From: Bacillota bacterium
GTDB lineage: Bacteria; Bacillota; Clostridia; Lachnospirales; Lachnospiraceae
Direction of reading: 5' to 3'
Assembly (NCBI GenBank): GCA_023435645.1
Contig: JAEYRK010000010.1
Location: forward strand, 20,642 to 84,641
DNA length: 64,000 bases
Shown here: piece after piece, positions 45,398-54,549 of the stretch
How positions within the stretch are numbered: the first letter of the stretch is position 1
How the letters are laid out: each line of letters begins with the position of its first letter
The notes under the pieces: generated by a model
Database searches by the model: none
Seen by the model: only the letters and a program-made list of their open reading frames with translations
What the model was told of the DNA's origin: nothing
Program-made: the position numbers and the translations under genes

Positions 45398-47572
45398 ATG
45401 TCAAAAAGTTTATTTATCGCAGAGAAACCTAGTGTAGCAACGGAATTTGCCAAGGCACTTAAAATATCCGGAAGAAAGCAGGACGGATATATAGAATCGG
45501 AGCATGCCATCGTAACCTGGTGCGTGGGCCATTTAGTTACCATGAGCTATCCGGAGGCCTACAATCCGAATCTGAAGAAATGGACCATGGAGACACTTCC
45601 ATTCCTTCCGAAGGAGTTTATATATGAAGTAATTCCAAATGTGAAGAAGCAGTTCCATATTGTAAAGGAGCTGTTAAATCGCAAGGATGTGGATACCATC
45701 TACGTCTGTACGGACTCCGGACGGGAAGGAGAATACATATATCGCCTGGTGGATCAGGCCGCTAAGGTTCCTGCCTCCAAGACCAGAAAAAGAGTCTGGA
45801 TCGACTCCCAGACAGAGGAGGAAATCCTCCGTGGCATTAAGGAAGCGAAGCCCCTGTCCGCTTATGATAACCTGTCCAATGCAGCTTATTTGCGGGCCAA
45901 GGAGGATTACCTCATGGGAATTAACTTCTCCAGGATCCTCACCTTAAAATATGGGAATGAAGTACAAAGGTTCCTGAACTCCGGACAGTGGTCTGCCATC
46001 TCCGTGGGTAGAGTGATGACCTGTGTACTGGGAATGGTGGTCAGACGGGAGCGGGAGATCCGTAGCTTTGTAAAGACCCCCTTTTACCGGGTGATCTCAC
46101 AGCTATCCGCAGAGGACAAGAGCTTTCAAGCAGAATTTCGTGCGGTGGAGGGTTCTGATTATCATCTTTCCCCACTATTATATAAGGAAAACGGATTTTC
46201 AGAGAAAGCCTCAGCATTAAGACTGATCTCTGACCTGGCCGGGAATATTCCTGCTTTGAAGGAGGATGGGACCTGGGCTGCTATATCGGACAGTGATCGT
46301 AGGGAGGATAATTCCTTCGCAGCGTTACCCAACCATGGACAGCCTGGAATACAGGAGAGCTTATTAGGGATCACATCCCCGGAGCAGCTGCTGGCAGAGA
46401 TTACTCAGCTGGAGAAGAAAAAGGAGAATAAGAATCCTCCCCTGTTATATAATCTGGCAGAGCTTCAGAATGACTGTGCGAGGATATTCAAGATCAGTCC
46501 CGATGAGACCTTAAAGATCGTTCAGGAGCTATATGAGAAGAAGCTGGTGACCTATCCCAGAACCGATGCAAGAGTATTATCCACTGCTGTTGCCAAGGAG
46601 ATTGATAAGAATATTAAGGGGCTCCAGAGCTTAAACAGTGCCAGGGAGTATGCCGGTGAGATCCTGGAGCAGGGTTCCTACAAGAATATCGCGAAGACCC
46701 GCTATGTCAATGACAGCCAGATTACGGATCACTATGCCATCATTCCCACAGGACAGGGCATCAATGCCCTTAATAGTGTATCACCGACCGCAGCCAGGGT
46801 CTATGAGACAATCGTTAAGCGTTTCCTAAGTATCTTCTATCCGGCAGCAGAGTACCGTAAGATCAGTATCACAGCCAGAATGAAGAAGGAAAGCTTCTTC
46901 GCAACCTTCCGGGTTCTTGAGAAGGAGGGCTATCTTAAGGTGCTTGGAAATCCTTCTGAAAGGAAGGACAGGACCATGGAGGAGAAGGGGGAGACGGAAG
47001 GAAAGGAAGCCTCGGAGGAGAACGCCGATGAGGAGAATTCCGACCAGGCTTTCATGCAGGTCATCATGAACCTGAAGAAGGGAATGCTACTGCCGGTTAT
47101 GGCGCTGAAGGTGAAGGAAGGTGAGACAGTACCTCCCAAACGGTATACCTCAGGTACCTTAATTCTTGCCATGGAGAATGCAGGACAGCTGATTGAGGAT
47201 GAGGAGCTCAGGGCGCAGATTAAGGGAAGCGGATTCGGAACCAGTGCTACCCGGGCTGAGATTCTGAATAAGCTGATTAAGATCTCGTATCTCAATCTGA
47301 CGAAGAAGACACAGGTGATCACTCCGACCCTACAGGGGGAGCTGATCTATGAAGTAGTGAATGCTTCAATCAAATCTCTATTGAATGCAGAACTGACCGC
47401 CAGCTGGGAGAAGGGACTCACCTATGTATCGGATGGTCAGATATCCACGGAAGAATATATGGGTAAGCTGGAGGGCTTTGTTCGTCGTATGGTGGATGGG
47501 GTAAAGGCCTTGAATAATCAGAATATTTTAGCCGGAAGCTTTCAGGAAGCGGCTGCATTTTACAGGAAATAG
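45398..47572 (+). CDS. topB: DNA topoisomerase III
   Basis: Type IA topoisomerase, 724 residues. The TOPRIM domain (KSLFIAEKPSVATEFAKAL, TDSGREGEYIYRLV) is followed by the catalytic tyrosine in LVTYPRTDARVL (Tyr386). The family motif SAISVGRVMTCVLGMVV and GTSATRAEILNKL are present. An acidic Glu-rich insert lies at about residues 525-550. There are no zinc fingers at the C-terminus, as usual for TopB. It is divergent from degV; the weak GAAGAAAG precedes the start. Confidence 0.94.
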   Translation: MSKSLFIAEKPSVATEFAKALKISGRKQDGYIESEHAIVTWCVGHLVTMSYPEAYNPNLKKWTMETLPFLPKEFIYEVIPNVKKQFHIVKELLNRKDVDTIYVCTDSGREGEYIYRLVDQAAKVPASKTRKRVWIDSQTEEEILRGIKEAKPLSAYDNLSNAAYLRAKEDYLMGINFSRILTLKYGNEVQRFLNSGQWSAISVGRVMTCVLGMVVRREREIRSFVKTPFYRVISQLSAEDKSFQAEFRAVEGSDYHLSPLLYKENGFSEKASALRLISDLAGNIPALKEDGTWAAISDSDRREDNSFAALPNHGQPGIQESLLGITSPEQLLAEITQLEKKKENKNPPLLYNLAELQNDCARIFKISPDETLKIVQELYEKKLVTYPRTDARVLSTAVAKEIDKNIKGLQSLNSAREYAGEILEQGSYKNIAKTRYVNDSQITDHYAIIPTGQGINALNSVSPTAARVYETIVKRFLSIFYPAAEYRKISITARMKKESFFATFRVLEKEGYLKVLGNPSERKDRTMEEKGETEGKEASEENADEENSDQAFMQVIMNLKKGMLLPVMALKVKEGETVPPKRYTSGTLILAMENAGQLIEDEELRAQIKGSGFGTSATRAEILNKLIKISYLNLTKKTQVITPTLQGELIYEVVNASIKSLLNAELTASWEKGLTYVSDGQISTEEYMGKLEGFVRRMVDGVKALNNQNILAGSFQEAAAFYRK

Positions 47573-47625
47573 AAGATAAAGGATGTTATTGTACATTAAA
47601 AATGAAGGTTGCCTTTGGTATTTTA

Positions 47626-47654
47626 GTGACAAGTTGGTCGGAATGTGATAATAT
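47626..47654 (+). promoter_or_regulatory. Promoter of glmS
   Basis: GTGACA (47626-47631), 17 nt, TAATAT (47649-47654) with a TG extension (TGATAATAT). No glmS ribozyme core can be seen in the 90-nt leader. Confidence 0.65.
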
Positions 47655-47745
47655 ATCGAAAAAAGAAGTATGTGATACAAGTTTATTTTCACTAACAACG
47701 GGAATACGATAAAGGGTATGATGAATAAGAAAAGGAGACAATGTT

Positions 47746-49575
47746 ATGTGTGGAATTGTCGGTTATATTGGTGAGAAGCAGGCAGCACCCATTCTTCTGG
47801 ATGGCTTGGCTAAGTTGGAATACAGAGGTTATGATTCGGCAGGTTTGGCCGTTAATGATGGGACTAAAATACATGTTACAAAATGTAAGGGAAGATTACA
47901 GGTCCTCAGTGATCTGACGAAGGGTGGGGAGACCTTGTCGGGGACCCTGGGTATAGGACATACCAGATGGGCAACCCACGGGGCACCCTCCGATATGAAC
48001 TCCCATCCTCATTTCAACACCAACGAATCAATTGCAGTCGTACATAATGGGATTATCGAGAATTACCTGAAGATTAAGAAGAACTTAACCGATAAGGGGT
48101 ATCAGTTCCAAAGCGAGACAGATACCGAGGTGGTGGTTCAGCTATTGGACCATTATTATGAGGGAGATGCGATGGCTGCCATAGCCAAGGCATTATCAAA
48201 GATGGAGGGTTCCTATGCATTGGGAATCATCTTCAATGACCATCCCGACGAATTCTACGCTGTGAGGAAGGATAGTCCGTTGATTGTCGGTGTATCAGAG
48301 GCCGGGAACTATATTGCTTCCGATGTTCCTGCAATCTTAAAGCATACCAGAAATGTATATTATATCGAGAATGGCGAAATTGTACTTTTGACCAGGAAGT
48401 CCGTTCGATTCTATAATTCGGATCTGGAACCGGTTGAGAAGATTATGACAACAGTGGAATGGGACATCACGGCAGCAGAGAAGGGCGGCTATGAACATTT
48501 CATGCTGAAGGAGATCTTCGAGCAGCCGAAGGCGGTCAGAGATACACTCCGTCCGAGAATTAGGGACAATGATATTGTCATAGATGAGCTTCATATGAGT
48601 GATGAGGAGATCAAGAAGCTGAAGAAGATATTCATCGTAGCCTGTGGCTCTGCCTATCATACGGGAACAACGGGCAAGTATGTAATTGAGAATCTGGCTA
48701 AGATTCCGGTGGAAGTGGATCTGGCTTCTGAATTCCGCTATCGTAAACCGCTCCTGATGGAGGATAATCTGACCATCATCATCAGCCAATCCGGTGAGAC
48801 GGCAGACTCTCTGGCTGCTCTGCGGGAAGCGAAGCGCCAGGGCTGCAAGGTTCTGGGAATCATCAATGTGGTGGGCAGCTCCATCGCCAGAGAAGCAGAC
48901 AATGTCATGTATACCTGGGCAGGACCGGAAATCGCTGTGGCAACCACGAAGGCATACTCCACTCAGCTGTCTGCGCTGTACCTGTTAGCCATGCATTTAG
49001 GGAAGGTACGCGGAGCCCTGAATCAGGACACCTTCCAAACACTCCTTACGAAGCTTCAGAAGCTACCGGATCAGATTCAACAGATTCTAGACAACAAGGT
49101 ACCGGAGATTCAATATATGGCTTCCAAATTCGTGGCTGTTAAGGATAGCTTCTTTATCGGCAGGGGTGTGGATTATACCACAGCAATGGAGGGCTCCCTA
49201 AAGCTGAAGGAAATCTCCTATATCCATTCCGAGGCATATCCTGCCGGAGAGCTGAAGCATGGACCGATTGCCCTGATTGAAGAGGGAACCCTGGTCACTG
49301 CACTGCTAACCCAGGAGGAATTATATAAGAAGACCGTCAGCAATATCGTGGAGGTCCAATCCAGAGGAGCTAAGGTTCTGGCTGTGGTCAATGAAGGCTA
49401 TGAGGATGCAGCAAAGGTATCCGATATGATGATCAAAATTCCTGTCACGGACCAGCATTTCACAACCTCACTGGCAGTGATCCCGCTCCAGCTGCTGTCC
49501 TATTATGTGGCAGTAGGAAAGGGTATCGATCTGGATAAGCCCAGGAATCTGGCAAAGTCGGTAACTGTGGAGTAG
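47746..49575 (+). CDS. glmS: Glutamine--fructose-6-phosphate aminotransferase (isomerising)
   Basis: Makes glucosamine-6-phosphate for cell-wall synthesis. The N-terminal nucleophile Cys2 stands in MCGIVGYIG, followed by the amidotransferase domain and two SIS domains (ISQSGETADSLAALREAK, AYPAGELKHGPIALIEEG). The end DKPRNLAKSVTVE is the part of the gene that TnsD recognises in the Tn7 system, and it is intact. 609 residues is full length. AAAAGGAG precedes the ATG. Its stop codon lies 18 bp from the target duplication of a Tn7-like element. Confidence 0.98.
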   Translation: MCGIVGYIGEKQAAPILLDGLAKLEYRGYDSAGLAVNDGTKIHVTKCKGRLQVLSDLTKGGETLSGTLGIGHTRWATHGAPSDMNSHPHFNTNESIAVVHNGIIENYLKIKKNLTDKGYQFQSETDTEVVVQLLDHYYEGDAMAAIAKALSKMEGSYALGIIFNDHPDEFYAVRKDSPLIVGVSEAGNYIASDVPAILKHTRNVYYIENGEIVLLTRKSVRFYNSDLEPVEKIMTTVEWDITAAEKGGYEHFMLKEIFEQPKAVRDTLRPRIRDNDIVIDELHMSDEEIKKLKKIFIVACGSAYHTGTTGKYVIENLAKIPVEVDLASEFRYRKPLLMEDNLTIIISQSGETADSLAALREAKRQGCKVLGIINVVGSSIAREADNVMYTWAGPEIAVATTKAYSTQLSALYLLAMHLGKVRGALNQDTFQTLLTKLQKLPDQIQQILDNKVPEIQYMASKFVAVKDSFFIGRGVDYTTAMEGSLKLKEISYIHSEAYPAGELKHGPIALIEEGTLVTALLTQEELYKKTVSNIVEVQSRGAKVLAVVNEGYEDAAKVSDMMIKIPVTDQHFTTSLAVIPLQLLSYYVAVGKGIDLDKPRNLAKSVTVE

Positions 49576-49593
49576 AATGGTAGGTTCGATGTG

Positions 49594-49598
49594 AATGT
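49594..49598. repeat. Target-site duplication, glmS side (AATGT)
   Basis: AATGT stands directly before the element end TGTGAG and recurs directly after the other end at 56339-56343. It lies 19-23 bp past the glmS stop, the normal Tn7 insertion spot. Confidence 0.9.
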
Positions 49599-49669
49599 TG
49601 TGAGTTCTCAAATAGTTTGAGATTATTCTCAAATAGTTTGAGACTTGTTCTCAAAAAGTTTGAGACTAT
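49599..49669 (+). repeat. Transposon end near glmS: three tandem TnsB-type sites
   Basis: After TGTGAG the unit TTCTCAAATAGTTTGAGA occurs at 49605, 49626 and 49648 (the last with AAAAG), spaced 21 and 22 bp. A degenerate fourth copy may start at 49672. Each unit is itself nearly palindromic. Confidence 0.85.
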
Positions 49670-49746
49670 TAGTTCAGAATGTTTGCAAATTTCACTTTTG
49701 TTTTTAAGTATCACTCAATGTAAATTATCATCTGGTGCTTTGAGTA

Positions 49747-49790
49747 AACAGAGAGATACTATCTAATAGATATCTCTCTGTTCTTTTTTT
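49747..49790 (+). terminator. Terminator inside the element, between glmS and tniQ
   Basis: AACAGAGAGATA (49747-49758) pairs with TATCTCTCTGTT (49771-49782), then TTTTTTT. It ends glmS transcription at a point inside the transposon and stands just before the tniQ ribosome site (GAGGTG). Confidence 0.9.
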
Positions 49791-49800
49791 GAGGTGAAAA

Positions 49801-51303
49801 ATGGCTGATAGACTTTTAAGACATCCAGTACCCTATACAAATGAATCTATTGGGAATTATGTATTAAGATTATGTTCTGAGAATTCGTGTAGGGTAAATC
49901 AGATAGCGGAATTAATCGGGTTTTTTCTGAGAGGTATTGATAATTTTTATGGAGAACTCAAAGAAAAACATATTGTAAGATTTTCTGAAGTAACAGGTAT
50001 TGATACTAAAGTCATTGAAGATATGACAGCAAAAAGATTTAATTTTGGTTATCGTAATGATTATACTAGTCATACTAAAGCAGGTGTGTGCCCTAAATGC
50101 TACAGCGAAGAATCTTATGAAAGGATTCATTGGAAAAATGAGCTTATTAAAGTCTGCATTGATCACGAGATTTATCTTGTAGATGAGTGTCCACGTTGTA
50201 AAGAAAAGATAACTATTAATAAGCTTTTTTATGGTAAATGTGAGTGTGGCTTACTTATTAGTGATATAAAATCTACTAAATGTGATAATGAATATGTACT
50301 AAAAAACCAAAATATATTGTACCAAATATTCAATATTAAGAGTAGAGTTTCATTAAATGAAAGTAATATGCTTTTTAATACTCTTTCAAGCATGGACTAT
50401 TGTAATCTTTTATATCATCTGCAAAACATAGCTTCTCAATATGCTGACGATTTAAATAATCTAGAAACTTTTTTAGAAAATGATGGGGGACTTAATAGTA
50501 GTATAATAGCCTCTCAGATTATGTTTGATTGGCCGACAGGTTTAATCAACTTTTTGAATATTTTAAATTGTTTGGATGTCAATTACATAATTAGCACACC
50601 ATCAATTAAGGTTTCTTATGAATGGCTTTATGAGCTTGCATATAGGGAGGAGATGGTTGATAGATATATGAGAATTTTCAATCCACTAGAATGTTTAAAA
50701 TTAAGAAGTATATATAATATAGTTTATAATTATAAAGAAATATACCAACCCATAATGAAATATTATTTTGAGAATAACAACAAAGAAAAAGTTAAAACCA
50801 AAATGAATAAATATATTTATCAAAATGATTATATAGAGTTACATGTGGCTATTAAAATATTTTTTTCTATTGATGGTTCTGATTTTCGTGTTAAAGATTT
50901 TGTTAGAGATTATTTCCAAGTTGTAAAATTCTTTGATAAAGAGTACATAAACCTGGAAGAGATATTAAGTTTTTATGATGATATTTATACGAGTTGTTCT
51001 TTAAAATTTAGTGATATAAAGGAGATAAGGAGTTCATACACATGTGTAACAGAACAAGAAAAAAGTGATATTTATGATGCGTTTGAGAAAAAATTAGCTT
51101 ATGATAATCTTTTAAAAATAATAAGCTTAGACTTAAATCCATTATTATTTGAAAAATTAAAACTAGATATTGATGAGAACAATAATTTTTTTCAAGAGTG
51201 GTGGTCTATAAATATTGCTAAATATAACTGGAAAACCAGTATAAATGGTTTTTTAACTATAAACTTTGAAACCAATGAAATTATATTAAATGATGAAACG
51301 TAA
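49801..51303 (+). CDS. tniQ: TniQ / TnsD-family target-selection protein
   Basis: 500 residues. The N-terminus RLLRHPVPYTNESIGNYVLRL, here split as RLLRHPVPYTNESIG and NYVLRLCSENSC, matches the TniQ opening. The zinc-binding block is complete: CPKC (97-100), RIHW (108-111), CxxH (Cys119, His122), CPRC (130-133). A helical C-terminal part includes FDWPTGLINFLNIL, also usual in TniQ. In Tn7, TnsD binds the end of glmS and recruits TnsC and TnsAB; the position of this gene next to glmS suggests the same target. The ribosome site is GAGGTG. The gene is strongly A+T-rich. Its last 14 bp overlap the ABC gene, an unusual coupling of target selector and cargo. Confidence 0.9.
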   Translation: MADRLLRHPVPYTNESIGNYVLRLCSENSCRVNQIAELIGFFLRGIDNFYGELKEKHIVRFSEVTGIDTKVIEDMTAKRFNFGYRNDYTSHTKAGVCPKCYSEESYERIHWKNELIKVCIDHEIYLVDECPRCKEKITINKLFYGKCECGLLISDIKSTKCDNEYVLKNQNILYQIFNIKSRVSLNESNMLFNTLSSMDYCNLLYHLQNIASQYADDLNNLETFLENDGGLNSSIIASQIMFDWPTGLINFLNILNCLDVNYIISTPSIKVSYEWLYELAYREEMVDRYMRIFNPLECLKLRSIYNIVYNYKEIYQPIMKYYFENNNKEKVKTKMNKYIYQNDYIELHVAIKIFFSIDGSDFRVKDFVRDYFQVVKFFDKEYINLEEILSFYDDIYTSCSLKFSDIKEIRSSYTCVTEQEKSDIYDAFEKKLAYDNLLKIISLDLNPLLFEKLKLDIDENNNFFQEWWSINIAKYNWKTSINGFLTINFETNEIILNDET

Positions 51304-53020
51304 AAATAAATTTACTATTAATTATTTAGAATTATATAACAAATACTTTAAATCAGAGAATAAACTTCTGATATTACTTTGCCTTTTTGTGTTATGTGCT
51401 GCAGTAGTACAAAGTTTTAGTCCATACATATATGGTAAATTAATAGATTTAGTTGCATCAGGAAATATTATACGGCTTAAATTTAATCTAATTACATATT
51501 TATTAATTTTATTATTTATTACATTATTTGGTTCCTTGGAGAATTATTATGGTATTATTGTAACAACACGCATCAGCAATAATATAAGAAGGAAATTTTT
51601 TTATCATATATTTTCAATGAAATGTGAGTGTATAGATAAATATACTATTGGAGAACTATTATCTCGTTTTGAAGGGGACATCTCAATCATAGTTAATTTT
51701 TATATAAATGTAATTACAAGTATTTTTATGATAATATTGAACATTATTATATCCTTAGTATTTATGTATAAAACATCTATTTATTTATCATTAATTTCAA
51801 TGTTTTTTATAGCCATGCCATATATAATTAATTTAGTGTTCAAAAATAAGTTAAAAATTTTATATGATAATTTACGAAGAAATGTAGATAAATATACTAA
51901 CTATTTAAATGAAGCTTTATTAAACATAAAAAATATTAAAATATTTCAATCAGAAGAATATATAAGTTCAGATTTTAATAAACATTTGAAAAATTATTAT
52001 GCTGTATTTAAAGATCAAAATAAATTAAATACTATAATTACTATTTTAAAAGATATTATAAATAATTTCTTTAGCGTTTTATTACTATATATTTCGGCTA
52101 GTCTTATATCATTTGGAAAACTTACAATTGGTAGTCTAATTTCTTTTAGCTCTTATTTATCTAAATTAAATGGTGCAATAAATGCACTATTAACATTAGA
52201 TTTAGGTAAGCAAAGTTTATATGTTAGTCTAGAAAGAATTATGTCTATAGAAAAGGAAGATATTGAAATAAACGATGGTTATATTTATAATAATCAGCTT
52301 GATGTAATGAATTTTATAATTAAAGACATTAAATTTAGCTATGGAAGTGATAATATATTAAAAAATATATCATTTGAATGTAATAGCGCCGGATTATATT
52401 CTATCGTAGGACGAAATGGATGTGGTAAAAGTACTCTTTTTAAACTTTTTGAAAGATTATATGAATATGATGAAGGAGATATTTTTATTAATTCAATAAG
52501 TATTAAACAAATGCCTATTAATAAACTTAGATATTATTTTTCATACATGCAAAAAGAACCTTTTATTTTAAACGATACTATAATAAATAATATAAAAATG
52601 GGAAATGACACACAATTTGATTTAATAGTAGATATATGTAAGAAAGTAAGAATTCATGATTATATAATATCATTAAAAAGTCAATATAATTCTATATTGG
52701 GTGTAGGTGGAATTTCATTGTCTAGTGGACAAAAACAAAAATTATGTTTGGCTAGAGTTTTATTAAGAAATACTCCAATTTTATTATTAGATGAAGTTAC
52801 TTCAGATTTAGATGGTGAGGCTGAAAAAGATATTATTAATATAATAAAAAATTTATCAAAAAATATTATTATTATCGCTATCAGTCATAGTACTTCTCTA
52901 GTAATGGAAAGTGATAAAATAATTTTACTTAACGATGGAAAAATTAATCAAATTGGGCTATATCATGAATTAATGAATTCAAATGATAATTTTAAAACGT
53001 TATTTTATAGTAAAACATGA
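51290..53020 (+). CDS. Exporter-type ABC transporter (fused membrane and ATPase domains)
   Basis: 576 residues: six membrane segments in the first 310 residues, then the ATPase with Walker A VGRNGCGKST (about 374-383), Q-loop region YMQKEP, signature LSSGQKQ (about 477), Walker B ILLLDEVTSD and H-loop AISHSTS. There is no C39 peptidase domain at the N-terminus, so it would not itself cut a double-glycine leader. It probably works as a homodimer exporting a peptide; the Cys-rich peptide gene 57 bp downstream is the natural cargo. It starts within the tniQ end with no ribosome site of its own, so translation is coupled to tniQ. Confidence 0.9.
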   Translation: MMKRKNKFTINYLELYNKYFKSENKLLILLCLFVLCAAVVQSFSPYIYGKLIDLVASGNIIRLKFNLITYLLILLFITLFGSLENYYGIIVTTRISNNIRRKFFYHIFSMKCECIDKYTIGELLSRFEGDISIIVNFYINVITSIFMIILNIIISLVFMYKTSIYLSLISMFFIAMPYIINLVFKNKLKILYDNLRRNVDKYTNYLNEALLNIKNIKIFQSEEYISSDFNKHLKNYYAVFKDQNKLNTIITILKDIINNFFSVLLLYISASLISFGKLTIGSLISFSSYLSKLNGAINALLTLDLGKQSLYVSLERIMSIEKEDIEINDGYIYNNQLDVMNFIIKDIKFSYGSDNILKNISFECNSAGLYSIVGRNGCGKSTLFKLFERLYEYDEGDIFINSISIKQMPINKLRYYFSYMQKEPFILNDTIINNIKMGNDTQFDLIVDICKKVRIHDYIISLKSQYNSILGVGGISLSSGQKQKLCLARVLLRNTPILLLDEVTSDLDGEAEKDIINIIKNLSKNIIIIAISHSTSLVMESDKIILLNDGKINQIGLYHELMNSNDNFKTLFYSKT

Positions 53021-53077
53021 AAGTAATGCAATTTATTATAAAGATAATATAAGTAAACATTAAGAGGAGGTGATAAA

Positions 53078-53266
53078 ATGGATAACTATTCAAGCAAAAT
53101 TAAAACAGGAGATAATATTATACCTATGGTTCGTTTATGTATTGCATGTGACTCATCATGTGGTGAAAATTGCATAGGCGGATGTATGGGATCTTGTGAC
53201 TATACTTGCTCAGGAACGTGCTGGAAGGGTTGTATGTTCATTTGTGGCAAACAGGTAGCACTTTAA
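53078..53266 (+). CDS. Periodic-cysteine peptide, candidate RiPP or bacteriocin precursor (62 aa)
   Basis: The ribosome site AGAGGAGGTGAT is close to perfect. The first 20 residues (MDNYSSKIKTGDNIIPMVRL) look like a leader. The rest has ten Cys: 21, then 24, 28, 32, 36, 40, 44, 48, 52 and 56, so nine follow each other at exactly four residues, with Gly and Ser between (CIGGCMGSCDYTCSGTC). No modifying enzyme (radical SAM, LanM, YcaO) is encoded in the element. Exporter upstream and CPBP protease downstream support a secreted or matured peptide. The spacing would put the Cys along one side of a helix or allow a thioether or disulfide ladder. It is a gene and not a shadow: no other frame competes, and the signal is one of coding periodicity. 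Confidence 0.8.
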   Translation: MDNYSSKIKTGDNIIPMVRLCIACDSSCGENCIGGCMGSCDYTCSGTCWKGCMFICGKQVAL

Positions 53267-53313
53267 CTTACTCTTACATAGTAAAATTATTAATGTAAAA
53301 GTAGTATGTAGAA

Positions 53314-53366
53314 CTGCCTGGTAGATTGATAAGATTTAATCTATTCATTTTACCAGGCAGATTTAC
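53314..53366 (+). terminator. Hairpin after the peptide gene
   Basis: CTGCCTGGTA (53314-53323) pairs with TACCAGGCAG (53351-53360), with AGATT/AATCT inside. The T-run is weak. From here to 53694 only short palindromes (ACGCAT/ATGCGT at 53604-53619; TGTGG/CCACA near 53650) are seen, and no gene. Confidence 0.65.
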
Positions 53367-53694
53367 TCAAATGCGAATTTGCTGCTATGACGCGTTTTGG
53401 ACATGTACAGGAAAACTAGTCCTTAATTTTATATGTATGATACTTTACATATATCAGAAACTGAATTAAATTTACATAATTTTCATAGAGCACCAAAACG
53501 ACTCCCATTACCATGCTGATCAGAAAACCAAATATTTCTTAACTTTATTAGCTGGTTTTTTTTATACAATTTTGATATAAAGATCATATTAATATCTTGA
53601 AATACGCATTTGCATGCGTTCTCAGCCTAAAAATTATCCAGATAAAATGTGGTTAAATCCACAACATTTAATGAATTATTAAAGAAAGGTAATT

Positions 53695-54549
53695 ATGAAA
53701 ATAAAACAAGCTGTATATGATAAGAGAACAAACAATGAAAAGAAAGGAGAAAAATACATTTTTGCTGTTATATTTATAGGGTTATTGATTTTACGATTTC
53801 CATTATTGATTATACCTCAATTTACAATTTTAAGTATATCTTCTGATAACTTGTTTCTTATATATATAAATGGTACTTACTTTTTAACAGCAGTTTTAAT
53901 ATTTCTTGAAAGAAATAAGCTATCACAATTTAAAATTAATATTTTTGCAATAACAATTTTTTTACTCACGCCAATTTTAAAGCCAATAGTATATTTTTTT
54001 GCAAAAGTACATATTCCATTTAATAGTTTATTTTTTATTTGGTTCAATATTATTGTTAGCGTTCTCCTTTGCCTATCTTTAGTTATTAGCCATACGAAAA
54101 TACATATTGATAAATTCAAATATCATATTAAATGGTTTATACTATCTGTATTTATAGGAGTAATAACAGCTATTGTGTTGAGCTTAATATATAGCAGAAA
54201 TGAAACTAGTAGTGAATATAAAGCTTCAATTATAACTTATTTAGTGTGTGTTGTTACTCAAATGTCGCATGCTGCGATTATGGAAGAACCGTTATTCCGA
54301 GGCTTCCTATGGGGCTGCTTGGAAAAAAAAGGTTTGAACCTGATTTGGATTTGTTTTTTTCAGGCAGCATTTTTCTGTATTGGTCATGTGTATTATTTAC
54401 CTCTATACCCCGTAAACTTTATTGCTACATTTGTAGTTGCTCTTATTCTTGGATATCTTGTTTGGAAATCTAAAAGTATTGGTACTAGTATAATTGCTCA
54501 CGGAATAATCAATTCATTAGTTGACTTAATAGTACATTATAAGTGGTAA
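53695..54549 (+). CDS. CPBP-family intramembrane protease (CAAX-like)
   Basis: 284 residues with about eight membrane segments. The active-site motifs are EEPLFRG (Glu197, Glu198, Arg202), then FFCIGHVYY (His231) and IAHGIINSLVD. Bacterial members act as bacteriocin immunity proteins or as leader proteases for peptides, which suits the Cys-rich peptide 430 bp upstream; it could mature or counteract it. AGAAAGGTAATT precedes ATG 53695. The first 20 residues are hydrophilic. It is A+T-rich like the rest of the element. Confidence 0.9.
   Translation: MKIKQAVYDKRTNNEKKGEKYIFAVIFIGLLILRFPLLIIPQFTILSISSDNLFLIYINGTYFLTAVLIFLERNKLSQFKINIFAITIFLLTPILKPIVYFFAKVHIPFNSLFFIWFNIIVSVLLCLSLVISHTKIHIDKFKYHIKWFILSVFIGVITAIVLSLIYSRNETSSEYKASIITYLVCVVTQMSHAAIMEEPLFRGFLWGCLEKKGLNLIWICFFQAAFFCIGHVYYLPLYPVNFIATFVVALILGYLVWKSKSIGTSIIAHGIINSLVDLIVHYKW

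Noticed and set aside
47655..47745. glmS ribozyme
   Set aside because: The leader is only about 90 nt and I find no ribozyme core; a normal promoter and ribosome site are present.
49605..49669. CRISPR-like spaced repeats after glmS
   Set aside because: The units are contiguous (21-22 bp) without spacers, are near-palindromes and recur inverted at 56206-56332 inside a 5-bp duplication; they are transposon end sites.
49801..51303. CRISPR-associated transposon (CAST)
   Set aside because: A TniQ is present, but no cas gene and no CRISPR array exist in the element or the window.
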